From: Desulfobacteraceae bacterium
GTDB lineage: Bacteria > Desulfobacterota > Desulfobacteria > Desulfobacterales > SG8-13
Assembly (NCBI GenBank): GCA_029287875.1
Contig: JARFQH010000280.1
Span: forward strand, 1-50,727
Direction: 5' to 3'
DNA length: 50,727 bases
The notes beneath the pieces were generated by a model. It was not told the origin of the DNA. It worked only from the letters and a program-made list of their open reading frames with translations, and did no database searches. The position numbers and the translations under genes are program-made. Of the stretch, positions 8,383 to 16,989 are shown piece after piece (the first letter of the stretch is position 1; each line of letters begins with the position of its first letter).

Positions 8383-11300
8383 CTAACGCAGCTCGATTTC
8401 GCGGTACGGTAGATCGAGTTGTGCGGCCAGTCGATCGAGATTTTCTTCCAGGGTCTGCACGCCGTTTTGGTTCCGGCCTACCGGAATCGTCTTATCCGCG
8501 ACCACAAACACTTGGATGCGCCCTGGGTCCAGATAGCGTCGCGCCAGGTCCTCGAGTTCAGAGGTACTGGCTCCAATGTAGGCGTCCTGAATTCGATCTA
8601 GCGTGTCCAGCGGTTCCCCGCGCATCCGGTAGCGGGCATACGTCGTAACCAGATCATGAGGCGTGTCGACGTTAAACACAAAACTGTTGAGTGATTCGAG
8701 GCGCTTGCGTTCCAGTTCGTCCTGTGGAATTCCCCGTCGAAGCTCCCGCATGATATCCACGGTCTCGGCGATCGCCATACCGGTTTTGTCACCCTTGCAT
8801 CCGATGTATCCGATCAATATCCCGGCATTCCACTTGTAGGTCTGGAAAAACCCTGCCGAATAGACCAAGCCCAGGTCATCCCTCAACCGGGTGTACATCA
8901 ACGAGTCGCTTCCTCCAAAAATGTCCGTCAACAGCCGCAGTTTCCAGAACGCAGGGTCCGATCTCTTGGGGCCACTCAGGTTCAGCACCACCTGTGACTG
9001 AACCTGACCCGCTTTGGGTACGAGGGCGAGAACGGGAGGGGTCGCTGATGGGTCCGCCAAGCGCCGTTCGGGTGCCCGGTCGGTGGGCAAACTCTTCATC
9101 AATCGTCCGACGCCTGCAACCGCGGCCTCCTTGGAGATGTCCCCGGAAACAGCCACCACCATGTTAGATGGGACAAAGTAGGTGCGCAGGAAACGCTTCA
9201 AATCTTCCCGCTCGATCGTCGGGATCGTTTGAAGCCCCTTAAGGGGATCACGGCCATAGGGGTGCCCGTTGAAATGCCAAATCGCCCCTTCACGCATGGC
9301 CACCGCCTGGGCGTTCTCACCCTGGCGTTTCAGTCCGATTAACGTCTGTTCCTTTACAACGTCCACCACATCGGACCGGAATGCCGGTTGAGTCAGGATT
9401 TCCTTCAGCAGGTCCAGCCCATTCTCCCATTCATCCTTGAGAACCGACAGCCGGATGGTAGTGTCTTCCTCGCCCACCGATACCGACACTTCGATGGCAT
9501 TATCATCCAGCACTTGGGCCAGCGCTTCCGGCGCACGCCGCGCGGTGCCGCCATTGACGAGGCTGCCGTTGATGAGGTCCGCCAACCCGGTTTTGGAGGG
9601 GTCAATGTCGACATCGCCGGCTTTCACCAGCAGGGTCAGGTCGATCATCGGGAGCTCGGTATCCCGCATGAAAAACAGGGTGGTGCCGCCGACCGTGGCG
9701 GACTCTGCTTGGGAATAGGCTACTTTAACGGGTTTACGCTCGAAAGAGAGCGGATGCCGCCAGCCCTCAGGAGTGGTGTAGATCGATTGATTGGAGAGAT
9801 TCACCGGAGGCGTGGTGCGAGCGGCAGCTTTGCCACCCACGGACCTAATTTCGTTATACTCTGACGGCGGTTTGTCCGGTTCACCACCGGGGATAACGTA
9901 GACACTGGTCTGGTTTTCGTTACGAATAGTGGACCGTGCCACGCGCTGTACATCCTCCGGCGTTACCGCGGCGATGTTGTCGAGGTAAGTGTTTAGATAT
10001 CGCCACCCGGTTTGAACTTCAAGGGTGGCCAACGTTGAGGCCAAGCTTTCATTGCTTCGCATCCGTTCAATAAAATCCCGCTGGTTGAGTTTTTTGATGC
10101 GCTCGAGCTCCCGGTCGGTGACGGGCTGGTTCTTTAGAACCTCGACCTCTGCCAGCAGCAGGTTTTCGAGGTTGCGGCAGGCGTCAAGGTAGGCCCGGCC
10201 TCTTTCCTCTTCCGTCTGGTTGTCGCTTTTGAGATTCTGCGGTTCGTTGGGCGATCCACCGAGAATCACCATTCCCCCATAGCGGTTGTCCGGGTTGGCG
10301 GCCCAAGCCTCGACCGCCAGACCCTTGTTGATCAGGTTTTGCGTGATGCGGGCACTGCGCCCCTGGCTGAGCAGCATGGTCATCACATCCAGCGCGTAGA
10401 AGTCCTTGGTGCCCATCAGGGCCCCATGGAAACCGATCCGCACCAGTGGGGTCCGGGCCCCCTTGAGATGCCGCACGCTGAGGCGCGGGCCTTCCTGGGG
10501 TGGTTCTTCCGTAACGGTTTCGGGACTGCGGGTGCCGTTCGGATATCTTTCGAAATATATTTTGGCGAGTCGGCGGGCTTTTTCAACAGTCAGGTCGCCG
10601 ACCAGGACGCAGACGGCATTGGTCGGATTGTAGTACCGGCGGTGAAACGCCATGGCGTCTGTGGTATTGAAGTTTTCCATATCCGATCGCCATCCGATGG
10701 TCGGATTGCGATAAGGGTGGGCGGTGTAAGCGGTGGCATCCAGATCGAGCCATGCGGCACCGGCCGGATTGTTGACATAGCGGAAGGCCCACTCTCGCTG
10801 GACCACCTCTTTTTCGACATAGAATTCGCGCCAGGAAGGCTCGAAGATCTGTTCACTGATGATCGAGAACCACTGCTCGAGCATGTCAGACGGCACCGAT
10901 GCGACATACTGGGTCTGGTCTTGACTGGTAAAGGCATTGATGCCTACGGCACCGTTTTTTCCCAGTTGGGAAGAAAAGGCCTGCGGCACGAAAATACTTT
11001 GGACCTCACTGCGCAGGGTGTCCATCTCGGCCAGCTTTTTTTGGATGAGCTCCCGATCGGGGTGGCGGGATTCTTCCTCCCGCAGAACCACCTGGTAGGC
11101 GGCTTCGATTTCTTTCTGGAGTTCCTGATCCTTGGCACGGTCCAATGTTCCGAAATTCTTTGTGCCTTTGAACATCATGTGTTCCAAAAGGTGGGCAATG
11201 CCGGTTTTGCCTGTCTCTTCGAGCGCCGAACCGGCCCGTATGGCCAACCGGACCGCTACCTGGGGCATTGCCGGGCGGTTGACTACCAAAAAGAGCATGC

Positions 11301-11421
11301 CGTTGTTCAGCGTAAATTCTTCGACATCAATGTTTGTCTCAAGGTTTGCTTGGGCGCGCGCGCCGAGAACGCTTGCCGTCAACAGCAGTATTGATAAAGT
11401 GATTCGCAGCAGTTGTCGCAT
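8383..11421 (-). CDS. Exported M16 (pitrilysin/insulinase) zinc metallopeptidase
   Basis: 1012-aa protein with two M16 modules. Start 11421 (MRQLLRITL...) is preceded by GGAGG at 8 nt. Residues 1-23 are a Sec signal peptide (LSILLLTASVLGARAQA), so the protease probably acts in the periplasm. The zinc site HLLEH is at 77-81 in the first module, with the third ligand Glu expected within VEKEVVQREW at about 202-211. A charged helical insertion (about 94-143) separates them, longer than in classic PqqL/YmxG-like enzymes. The second module starts around residue 560 and lacks HxxEH (it has LADLINGSLVNGG), as usual for the inactive half that forms the other side of the chamber. Likely role: peptide or misfolded-protein degradation. 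Confidence 0.93.
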   Translation of the reverse strand: MRQLLRITLSILLLTASVLGARAQANLETNIDVEEFTLNNGMLFLVVNRPAMPQVAVRLAIRAGSALEETGKTGIAHLLEHMMFKGTKNFGTLDRAKDQELQKEIEAAYQVVLREEESRHPDRELIQKKLAEMDTLRSEVQSIFVPQAFSSQLGKNGAVGINAFTSQDQTQYVASVPSDMLEQWFSIISEQIFEPSWREFYVEKEVVQREWAFRYVNNPAGAAWLDLDATAYTAHPYRNPTIGWRSDMENFNTTDAMAFHRRYYNPTNAVCVLVGDLTVEKARRLAKIYFERYPNGTRSPETVTEEPPQEGPRLSVRHLKGARTPLVRIGFHGALMGTKDFYALDVMTMLLSQGRSARITQNLINKGLAVEAWAANPDNRYGGMVILGGSPNEPQNLKSDNQTEEERGRAYLDACRNLENLLLAEVEVLKNQPVTDRELERIKKLNQRDFIERMRSNESLASTLATLEVQTGWRYLNTYLDNIAAVTPEDVQRVARSTIRNENQTSVYVIPGGEPDKPPSEYNEIRSVGGKAAARTTPPVNLSNQSIYTTPEGWRHPLSFERKPVKVAYSQAESATVGGTTLFFMRDTELPMIDLTLLVKAGDVDIDPSKTGLADLINGSLVNGGTARRAPEALAQVLDDNAIEVSVSVGEEDTTIRLSVLKDEWENGLDLLKEILTQPAFRSDVVDVVKEQTLIGLKRQGENAQAVAMREGAIWHFNGHPYGRDPLKGLQTIPTIEREDLKRFLRTYFVPSNMVVAVSGDISKEAAVAGVGRLMKSLPTDRAPERRLADPSATPPVLALVPKAGQVQSQVVLNLSGPKRSDPAFWKLRLLTDIFGGSDSLMYTRLRDDLGLVYSAGFFQTYKWNAGILIGYIGCKGDKTGMAIAETVDIMRELRRGIPQDELERKRLESLNSFVFNVDTPHDLVTTYARYRMRGEPLDTLDRIQDAYIGASTSELEDLARRYLDPGRIQVFVVADKTIPVGRNQNGVQTLEENLDRLAAQLDLPYREIELR

Positions 11422-11542
11422 GCAATAATCCTCCAACGAAATAATTCAGCTTACCGTCAAATGACGGTCCAGTATGGATTGAGTTTTGTGCCCTTGGCTG
11501 ACGATCTGATTTTTACTTTTTACGTTACTAAGATAGGAAACG

Positions 11543-12577
11543 TCAGGCACTTTGTAAACCGGGGTCGAGCCCGGAGATACCTTTGTCGCATAGATGCTCT
11601 GCCAGTTCGTTTGCCGTGAGCGTCGTTCCGAAACATCTCACATCTGCGCCAGACAACCGGGTTCGAATGGCATCCAGGTGGTAGGGGGTGCCCATCAGCC
11701 GCCTTTCCAATTGTGCCGCATGGCCGATGGTATTGATATTTTTTCCAAAACGGATGTCGACGATGCGGCCGCTTGCCACCGCGATCATCGTTTCCAGATA
11801 ACCGGCAGGCGTCCGACTGCTGCGGCGAATGCGAAAAGCCGGGGCCCTGCCGAAGTTCCATTCCCAGGACCGGTACTTTTCCCTGGAAAGGCGGCAAACC
11901 GAATTCCATACTTGGTCAGGAAGAGGGATTTTTTGCAGGCCCCCTTCCCGCTCGGCGATGCACTCGACCAGCTGTTGCTGAATCACATCCATGCCGGAGC
12001 CGGGAGGCAGATGATCTGAAATGTTGGTGACATCACTCGAAACCGATTGGCGTGCCCGTGAAATGACGTGCCCTTTGTTCACTTGCAGAGCCCGGCGCAG
12101 CCAGACGAGGTCGCTTTTCAACAGCAGGGTGCCGTGCAGGATGATCCGCTTGGTGTTTGAAAATTGCGCATTGCCCGATATTTTTTTACCGGCGACAAAC
12201 AGGTCGTTTTTGTGATTGAATTCGGCAGCCACGCCCAATTTTAACAGCGCCGAGCGGACCGGTTCGAGGATATGGCTGATGTCTTTCAGGCTTCGCCGGT
12301 CATGGTGCCGGATGAAACTGAAGTTCAGGTTTCCATCGTCGTGATAGACCGCTCCTCCGCCCGATATGCGACGCAGCACGTACAGACCGTGTCGGGCCAC
12401 AAAGGGCAGATTAACTTCTTCAAGGATGTTCTGGTGGCGGCCGACGATAACGGCCGGCTGGTTTACGTACATCATAAAATATGTTCGGTCCGGGTCGAGG
12501 TGGCGCAGGGCGCACTCTTCTATGGCCAGGTTGACGTGAGGATCGGACGTATTGTTGTTGTCAATCTGAAAAATCAT
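11543..12577 (-). CDS. lplA: Lipoate-protein ligase A family protein
   Basis: Attaches lipoate (through lipoyl-AMP) or transfers octanoyl groups to E2/H proteins; 344 aa. The LplA/BirA catalytic fold shows the N-terminal NLAIEECAL, the Arg-rich lipoate-binding motif RRISGGGAVYHDDGNLNFSF (about 69-88) and the conserved lysine motif FVAGKKISGNAQ. A C-terminal accessory domain of roughly 90 residues is present, as in bacterial LplA (338 aa in E. coli), favouring a complete one-chain ligase. The ATG at 12577 is preferred; the frame could extend three codons to a TTG at 12586. Neither has a strong Shine-Dalgarno. It diverges from the PfkB-family kinase gene with 48 bp between them. Confidence 0.88.
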   Translation of the reverse strand: MIFQIDNNNTSDPHVNLAIEECALRHLDPDRTYFMMYVNQPAVIVGRHQNILEEVNLPFVARHGLYVLRRISGGGAVYHDDGNLNFSFIRHHDRRSLKDISHILEPVRSALLKLGVAAEFNHKNDLFVAGKKISGNAQFSNTKRIILHGTLLLKSDLVWLRRALQVNKGHVISRARQSVSSDVTNISDHLPPGSGMDVIQQQLVECIAEREGGLQKIPLPDQVWNSVCRLSREKYRSWEWNFGRAPAFRIRRSSRTPAGYLETMIAVASGRIVDIRFGKNINTIGHAAQLERRLMGTPYHLDAIRTRLSGADVRCFGTTLTANELAEHLCDKGISGLDPGLQSA

Positions 12578-12625
12578 CACGCGCAATCATCTGTTAAAAG
12601 ATTGTGAAAGTCAAAAGATCCGTTT

Positions 12626-13480
12626 ATGATGTATCTGATCGGCAATCCGACTCATGACACCCTCTCGATAAACAAGAAGACCGTTCAGGCCTTGGGAGGC
12701 ACCGTCTGGTATGCGGCGCTGTTTCTGGCAGGCTTAGGCCGCCGGGTGGCGGTTGTCGGCATAGGCGACGATAAAATAAAACGCCGGCTAGCCCGAGGCG
12801 GTGTGGATGTCCGGCATTTTTCCGATGCCGGGCCGGTGCCGGTGTTCGAGAACACTTACTCGGCCGGTATTCGAAAACAGAGAGCTTGGCCCGGCGGTGA
12901 CATTCAGCTTGCCGATGTTCCTCAAGCCGCATTCGATGCGACGGGTTTGCTGGTAGGCCCGGTTTTGCAGGAAGTCGATCCGGCCATCATGCGCACGCCC
13001 CGCTCAGGGTGCCTGATGCTGGACGCCCAGGGATTTCTCCGGCAGCTCTCCACTGCCGGAGACGTCATTCTTCGGATGACGCCCGAAGCCGAAACGGCGC
13101 TCAGGCATTGTGATATCCTGAAAGTCGACGCAAGGGAGGCGGCCGTCATCACGTCCACCGGTGACGGCGAAACCGCCGGGCGCGTTCTTCATCGGATGGG
13201 ACCGAAAATGGTCATCATCACCAGAGGCGCAGACGGCGCCCTTTTTTATGACGGGGCCCGCTTTACGCAGATCACCGCTCCGGTGGTAGACGTGGTCGAT
13301 CCGACCGGCGCCGGCGATGTTTTTTCGGCGGCTTTCCTGGTTCAATATATCGCATCCGGCAATCTTATCGCAGCGGGTCGGTTTGCCGTGACAGCCGCTG
13401 CCCTCTCGACCCGGGGTTTCGGTGCATCCGCCCTGCCTTCGGAAGCTGAAATTTCTTCACTGATGAAACGGCACTTTTAA
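12626..13480 (+). CDS. PfkB-family sugar/nucleoside kinase
   Basis: 284-aa ribokinase-fold kinase that phosphorylates a sugar, nucleoside or related alcohol; substrate not determinable. The N-terminal GNPTHDTLS and GGTVWYAALFLAGLG lie where family members bind substrate. The C-terminal PfkB signature DPTGAGDVFSAAFL at 225-238 carries the anion-hole GAGD and catalytic Asp231. The N-terminal region is slightly short for ribokinases, resembling the minimal PfkB proteins of deltaproteobacteria. Two adjacent ATG codons open the frame. No other sugar-catabolism genes are nearby. Confidence 0.85.
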   Translation: MMYLIGNPTHDTLSINKKTVQALGGTVWYAALFLAGLGRRVAVVGIGDDKIKRRLARGGVDVRHFSDAGPVPVFENTYSAGIRKQRAWPGGDIQLADVPQAAFDATGLLVGPVLQEVDPAIMRTPRSGCLMLDAQGFLRQLSTAGDVILRMTPEAETALRHCDILKVDAREAAVITSTGDGETAGRVLHRMGPKMVIITRGADGALFYDGARFTQITAPVVDVVDPTGAGDVFSAAFLVQYIASGNLIAAGRFAVTAAALSTRGFGASALPSEAEISSLMKRHF

Positions 13481-13620
13481 ACTCCGGACCGTTACAGTTC
13501 CAAGCGGCACAGGCACACCCGACAAGACACGTGTTTTACCGTCCGGCAAAGTGTGCTATGGCTTCTCCGTCGGTCATCAGCATTGAACCCGTAATTCGGG
13601 CAAACCGAGAGGGGTTGGAA

Positions 13621-13755
13621 ATGGCGATGAAACGCTGGCGGTGTATCATTTGCGGCTATATCCACGACGGGAATGAGCCGCCGCTGATATGTCCAGTGTG
13701 CGGTGCACCCAGAGAACTGTTTGAAGAAATCACGATTTCAGAGGAGCAACCATGA
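13621..13755 (+). CDS. Rubredoxin-like zinc/iron ribbon protein
   Basis: 44-aa protein: MAMKRWRCIICGYIHDG...LICPVCGAP. The two knuckles CIICGY and CPVCGAP are those of rubredoxin and of the rubrerythrin C-terminal domain, so it very probably binds one Fe or Zn with four cysteines. It is shorter than a canonical rubredoxin (about 52 aa) because the loop between the knuckles is short, as in rubrerythrin tails. ATG 13621 follows GAGGGG; an upstream GTG at 13531 would add 30 residues of poor composition. Its stop overlaps the dapL start (ATGA), so the two are translationally coupled. Confidence 0.82.
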   Translation: MAMKRWRCIICGYIHDGNEPPLICPVCGAPRELFEEITISEEQP

Positions 13756-14984
13756 TCAGGATCAACGAAAATTATCTGAAGCTCAAAGCATCCTATCTCT
13801 TTTCAGATATTGCCAAGCGGGTGGCCGCGTTCCAGCAAACCCATCCGGAACGAGAAATCATCAAACTCGGCATCGGCGACGTCACGCGGGCATTGCCGTC
13901 GGCCTGTATTGAAGCCCTTCACCGGGCGGTGGATGAGATGGCCGATGACGACACCTTCCACGGGTACGGCCCCGAACAGGGGTATTCGTTCCTGCGCGAG
14001 AAAATCGCCCGCCATGATTATCAGGACCGAGGTGCGGACGTCGCTGCGGATGAGATTTTTGTCAGCGACGGGGCAAAATGCGACACTGGAAACATCCAGG
14101 AAATTTTTTCAACCGACATTAAAATCGCCATTCCCGATCCGGTCTACCCGGTCTATCTCGACACCAACGTGATGGCCGGACGCACCGGCGACTACAGCGG
14201 CGGCCGCTACGACGGCATCGTTTATCTGGAGGGAAACCGCGCAAACGGGTTCGTACCGGATCTGCCGACCGAACCGGTTGATCTGATATACCTCTGTTTT
14301 CCGAACAATCCCACGGGGGCCACGATCGATAAGCCCCGACTCAAGCAGTGGGTCGAATTCGCCAGAGCTCACAAGGCGTTGATTCTCTACGATGCCGCTT
14401 ATGAATCATTTATTCGCGACGATGCCATTCCGCGGTCGATTTACGAAGTAGAGGGGGCCCGGGAGGTGGCGATCGAGTTCAGGAGCTTTTCCAAAACCGC
14501 CGGTTTCACCGGCACACGCTGCGCCTTTACCGTGGTGCCCAAGTCCTGCCAGGCGTACACGAACACGGGCGCAGAGCATGAGGTCCATGCCCTGTGGAAC
14601 CGACGGCACACCACCAAGTTCAACAGCGTGTCCTACCCGGTCCAAAGAGCCGCCGCGGCGATATACGGCGAAGAGGGTCGCCGTCAGGCCAAAGAGATGA
14701 CCGATTATTATTTAAGCAACGCTGCGGTCATCCGCCGGGAGATAACGGCGCTCGGCTATGACTGCATCGGTGGAGAGAATTCTCCTTACATCTGGGTAGA
14801 CGGACGGACGGATTCATGGAAATTTTTCGATCTGCTGCTGGAAAAGGCCGGCGTCGTGTGCACGCCCGGGGCCGGTTTCGGAAAATGCGGCGAGGGCTTT
14901 ATCCGTATCAGCGCTTTCAACTCCGCTCAAAACGTCGAGAAGGCCATGCAGCGCATTTCTGAAGCGCTAAGAGAAGCCACATAA
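13752..14984 (+). CDS. dapL: LL-diaminopimelate aminotransferase
   Basis: PLP-dependent class I/II aminotransferase converting tetrahydrodipicolinate and glutamate to LL-2,6-diaminopimelate, bypassing DapC/D/E in lysine and peptidoglycan synthesis; 410 aa, the normal length. Diagnostic features are LGIGDVTRALPSACIEALH (about 39-57), FHGYGPEQGYSFLREKIA, the CFPNNPTGA PLP-contact motif (182-190), YDAAYESFI, and the Schiff-base lysine K248 in SFSKTAGFTGTRC. The C-terminal GVVCTPGAGFGKCGEGFIRIS holds the substrate-carboxylate arginine. The pathway is known from plants, Chlamydia, Desulfobacterota and methanogens, consistent with the inferred host. Coupled to the rubredoxin-like gene by a 4-bp overlap. 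Confidence 0.95.
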   Translation: MIRINENYLKLKASYLFSDIAKRVAAFQQTHPEREIIKLGIGDVTRALPSACIEALHRAVDEMADDDTFHGYGPEQGYSFLREKIARHDYQDRGADVAADEIFVSDGAKCDTGNIQEIFSTDIKIAIPDPVYPVYLDTNVMAGRTGDYSGGRYDGIVYLEGNRANGFVPDLPTEPVDLIYLCFPNNPTGATIDKPRLKQWVEFARAHKALILYDAAYESFIRDDAIPRSIYEVEGAREVAIEFRSFSKTAGFTGTRCAFTVVPKSCQAYTNTGAEHEVHALWNRRHTTKFNSVSYPVQRAAAAIYGEEGRRQAKEMTDYYLSNAAVIRREITALGYDCIGGENSPYIWVDGRTDSWKFFDLLLEKAGVVCTPGAGFGKCGEGFIRISAFNSAQNVEKAMQRISEALREAT

Positions 14985-15038
14985 TTTATGCCGATCTCAG
15001 CCTTTGCATCCACGACACGGGTGCCCACGGCCACGCCA

Positions 15039-15053
15039 TGGGCATTTATTCAA
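15039..15053. repeat. 15-bp direct repeat, left copy
   Basis: TGGGCATTTATTCAA, identical to 15695-15709. It overlaps the stop codon of the gene at 15046-15381. Confidence 0.7.
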
Positions 15054-15381
15054 CAGGTTGCACAAGATCCAGATCGTCGTTGCCCTTGTTGCTTGATAGA
15101 TCACGATCTTCAAGGTTGCACCCGTTCTGAAGACAGAATTTTAAATATTTTTTTTCGGCTTCCTGGAAATCTTCTTCAGAGTAATGCTCCAGGTTTTCTG
15201 GGATGCGAAACTCCTTTTTAAGGTTCTGAATCAACAACTTTATGCCGGTTGTTCTGTCTGGCGTATCAGCCATTATGACCCTCTGATCATAAAAAGAGGT
15301 GAATGATAGGTTCTGCTCAAGAGGTAAATCCGTCAACAACTGCATTAGCTCTGCCTTACAGGCAGGTCTTTCACCTATCAC
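15046..15381 (-). CDS. Unknown protein, second gene of a repeat-bounded pair
   Basis: 111-aa protein with no recognised family. It is read from a GTG at 15381 that overlaps the stop of the preceding gene (GTGA), implying translational coupling; an internal ATG at 15273 would give only 75 aa (MADTPDRTTGIKLL...). The sequence is soluble and mixed alpha: a middle region with LIQNLKKEFRIPENLEHYSEEDFQEAEK and an acidic C-terminus. Two cysteines (KFCLQNGCNL) occur near residue 90. Codon use and composition are more AT-rich than neighbouring genes, and the pair sits between identical 15-bp repeats, so acquisition or amplification is possible. Confidence 0.6.
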   Translation of the reverse strand: MIGERPACKAELMQLLTDLPLEQNLSFTSFYDQRVIMADTPDRTTGIKLLIQNLKKEFRIPENLEHYSEEDFQEAEKKYLKFCLQNGCNLEDRDLSSNKGNDDLDLVQPVE

Positions 15382-15683
15382 CCCTGGTAAATTTGATCGG
15401 CGATGTCGGTCAGTGTGAAGTCGATCCCGCCGGTTTTGAGCAGGCAAAACATTTTCCGCATGTATTCGGCGTTTTCAATAACGACCTCAACCGCCGGAGA
15501 AGATTTGGATAGAAAGTAACGGTGCTCTTCGAGAAGCCGGACGGATTCCTGGAATTTATCGACCAGCAGCGCCAACACCGAATAGTCGGACATGTAGCAG
15601 ATGGGCAAACATGCGCCGCTCAGATGAGGTAAGTCAACGGCAGCGAGATCCACTTCTTTCGGTAAGATCTGTAATTTTCCCAT
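15378..15683 (-). CDS. Unknown protein, first gene of a repeat-bounded pair
   Basis: 101-aa protein, MGKLQILPKEVDLAAVDLPHLSG..., without a family I recognise. Start 15683 has a strong AAAGGAG 7 nt upstream. The N-terminal half contains LSGACLPICYMSDYSVLALLVDKFQ; the C-terminal half is helical and amphipathic (VEVVIENAEYMRKMFCLLKTGG). No membrane segment or signal peptide is evident. It is coupled to the next gene by a 4-bp overlap. The right 15-bp direct repeat lies immediately upstream of its ribosome-binding site. Confidence 0.65.
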   Translation of the reverse strand: MGKLQILPKEVDLAAVDLPHLSGACLPICYMSDYSVLALLVDKFQESVRLLEEHRYFLSKSSPAVEVVIENAEYMRKMFCLLKTGGIDFTLTDIADQIYQG

Positions 15684-15694
15684 ATTCTCTCCTT

Positions 15695-15709
15695 TGGGCA
15701 TTTATTCAA
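15695..15709. repeat. 15-bp direct repeat, right copy
   Basis: TGGGCATTTATTCAA, identical to 15039-15053, directly upstream of the ribosome-binding site of the gene at 15378-15683. Confidence 0.7.
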
Positions 15710-15754
15710 AATTGGTTCCGTTCTAAAAAATTTAATTCGCTTTCTATATAGCTC

Positions 15755-16287
15755 TCATCGTAAAAGAAGTCGCCTGAGGGCCATAAATCCGATCAAAGCA
15801 ACGGCGGCTATGGCGGCTCCGGCTATGAAAGTGGCTGGTGCTGCGAAGCCTTCCCACAACCGGCCGGCGATAATACAGGCGAGAAGGCTGGCCACCCGCT
15901 GGCCAGGCTGAAAATGCCGAAAGCCGTTCCTCGCAGATCCTGGCGGGCGTTATCGGCTATCATGGCTGAAAGCAACCCCTGGGTCAAGCCCATGTGCAGA
16001 CCCCATAGGGCCGTGCCTGCGGCCACCGCCCAGCCGCCGTTTGCGACGGCGAATATCAGATCGGAGGCGATTAGGACAACCAAACCGACGGCCATCATAC
16101 CCGTACGGCCGATCCGGTCGGACAAACGCTCCACCGGGTATGCCGTCAAAGAGGTGACGACATTCATGAGGACCATCAAAGCAGGAACCATGAACATGCT
16201 GACGAAACCAAGGGCCCAGATCGTTTGGGGAATACTCTTCAATCGCCATTTTTCACCGGAAGCATCCGGTTGTCTTTCGGGTTTCAT
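15755..16287 (-). pseudogene. MFS transporter remnant: internal deletion and frameshift
   Basis: A decayed major-facilitator gene. The first part, KWRLKSIPQTIWALGFVSMFM, is the usual N-terminal start and first helix of MFS_1 proteins, but it jumps directly into VPALMVLMNVVTSLTAYPVE, which belongs to the seventh/eighth helix, so around 200 residues are missing. The C-terminal half is then read normally (RLSDRIGRTGMMAVGLVVL..., LWGLHMGLTQGLLSAMIADN) until LASG, where one G is missing from a G run near 15900. In the other frame the protein continues VASLLACIIAGRLWEGFAAP to a stop at 15755. Without the frameshift fix the uncorrected frame ends at 15823. Almost certainly non-functional; the single-base slip alone could be a sequence error, but the deletion could not. 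Confidence 0.8.
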
Positions 16288-16476
16288 ACGCTTGAAACTG
16301 ACGGTTTTGAGGGGAAAGTCATTCTGTTTTGAAAGTGCCCATTGTAAAGGTGCGTTCAAGACGCCGATCTTTACATCCGTATCGCCTACATGTTAAAGGG
16401 GGTGCTCTTCAATTAGCGGGGTTGCAGCTTCCAAACCGATAAAAGGCAACAACTCAAGACTTGTGGGGAGGCCCTT

Positions 16477-16959
16477 ATGGAGTCGTCCGAGTTTTTAGTG
16501 TCGGTGCAGAGTCGTTACTTTGAAGATTACGTGGCCGGCACAATCCATGAGTTCGGGACGATCACGGTCGAGGAAGATGAGATCGTCGCCTTCGGTCGGC
16601 GATTCGATCCCCAAGTTTTTCATACCGACCCCGAGGCCGCAAAATCAACAATTTACACCGGGCTTATCGCATCCGGTTGGCACACCGCTGCTCTGATGAT
16701 GCGGCTGTTCGTGGACAACTACCTGTCTCACGTGGCCAGCCTCGGCTCGCCGGGCGTGGACGAACTGCGCTGGATCCTGCCTGTGCGGCCCGGTGATAAA
16801 CTTTCTTTGCGGGTGACCATCACGCAAACGAACCGCTCACGTTCAAAACCGGACCGCGGTATTGTCCATTCGTTCATCGAAGTGCTGAACCAGGACCGCA
16901 TCGTCGCCATGAGCATGAAGGCCGTGAACTTTTTGCTCTGTCGCCCCTCTTTCCCCTGA
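16477..16959 (+). CDS. MaoC-family (R)-specific enoyl-CoA hydratase-like protein
   Basis: 160-aa hotdog-fold protein of the MaoC dehydratase family, which hydrates or dehydrates acyl-CoA thioesters. The hydratase-2-type motif appears as FGRRFDPQVFHTDPEAA (about 39-55), containing the Asp and His positions used in catalysis, followed by GLIASGWHTAALMMRL. The WILPVRPGDKLSLRVTI strand is conserved. ATG 16477 lies downstream of GGGGAGG. It is a single-domain protein and would act as a dimer. The gene stands alone between a broken MFS gene and a convergent LysE exporter, so its pathway is not indicated. Confidence 0.88.
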   Translation: MESSEFLVSVQSRYFEDYVAGTIHEFGTITVEEDEIVAFGRRFDPQVFHTDPEAAKSTIYTGLIASGWHTAALMMRLFVDNYLSHVASLGSPGVDELRWILPVRPGDKLSLRVTITQTNRSRSKPDRGIVHSFIEVLNQDRIVAMSMKAVNFLLCRPSFP

Positions 16960-16989
16960 GCCGGCAAAGACCCCCGATCTCGGCAGCGG

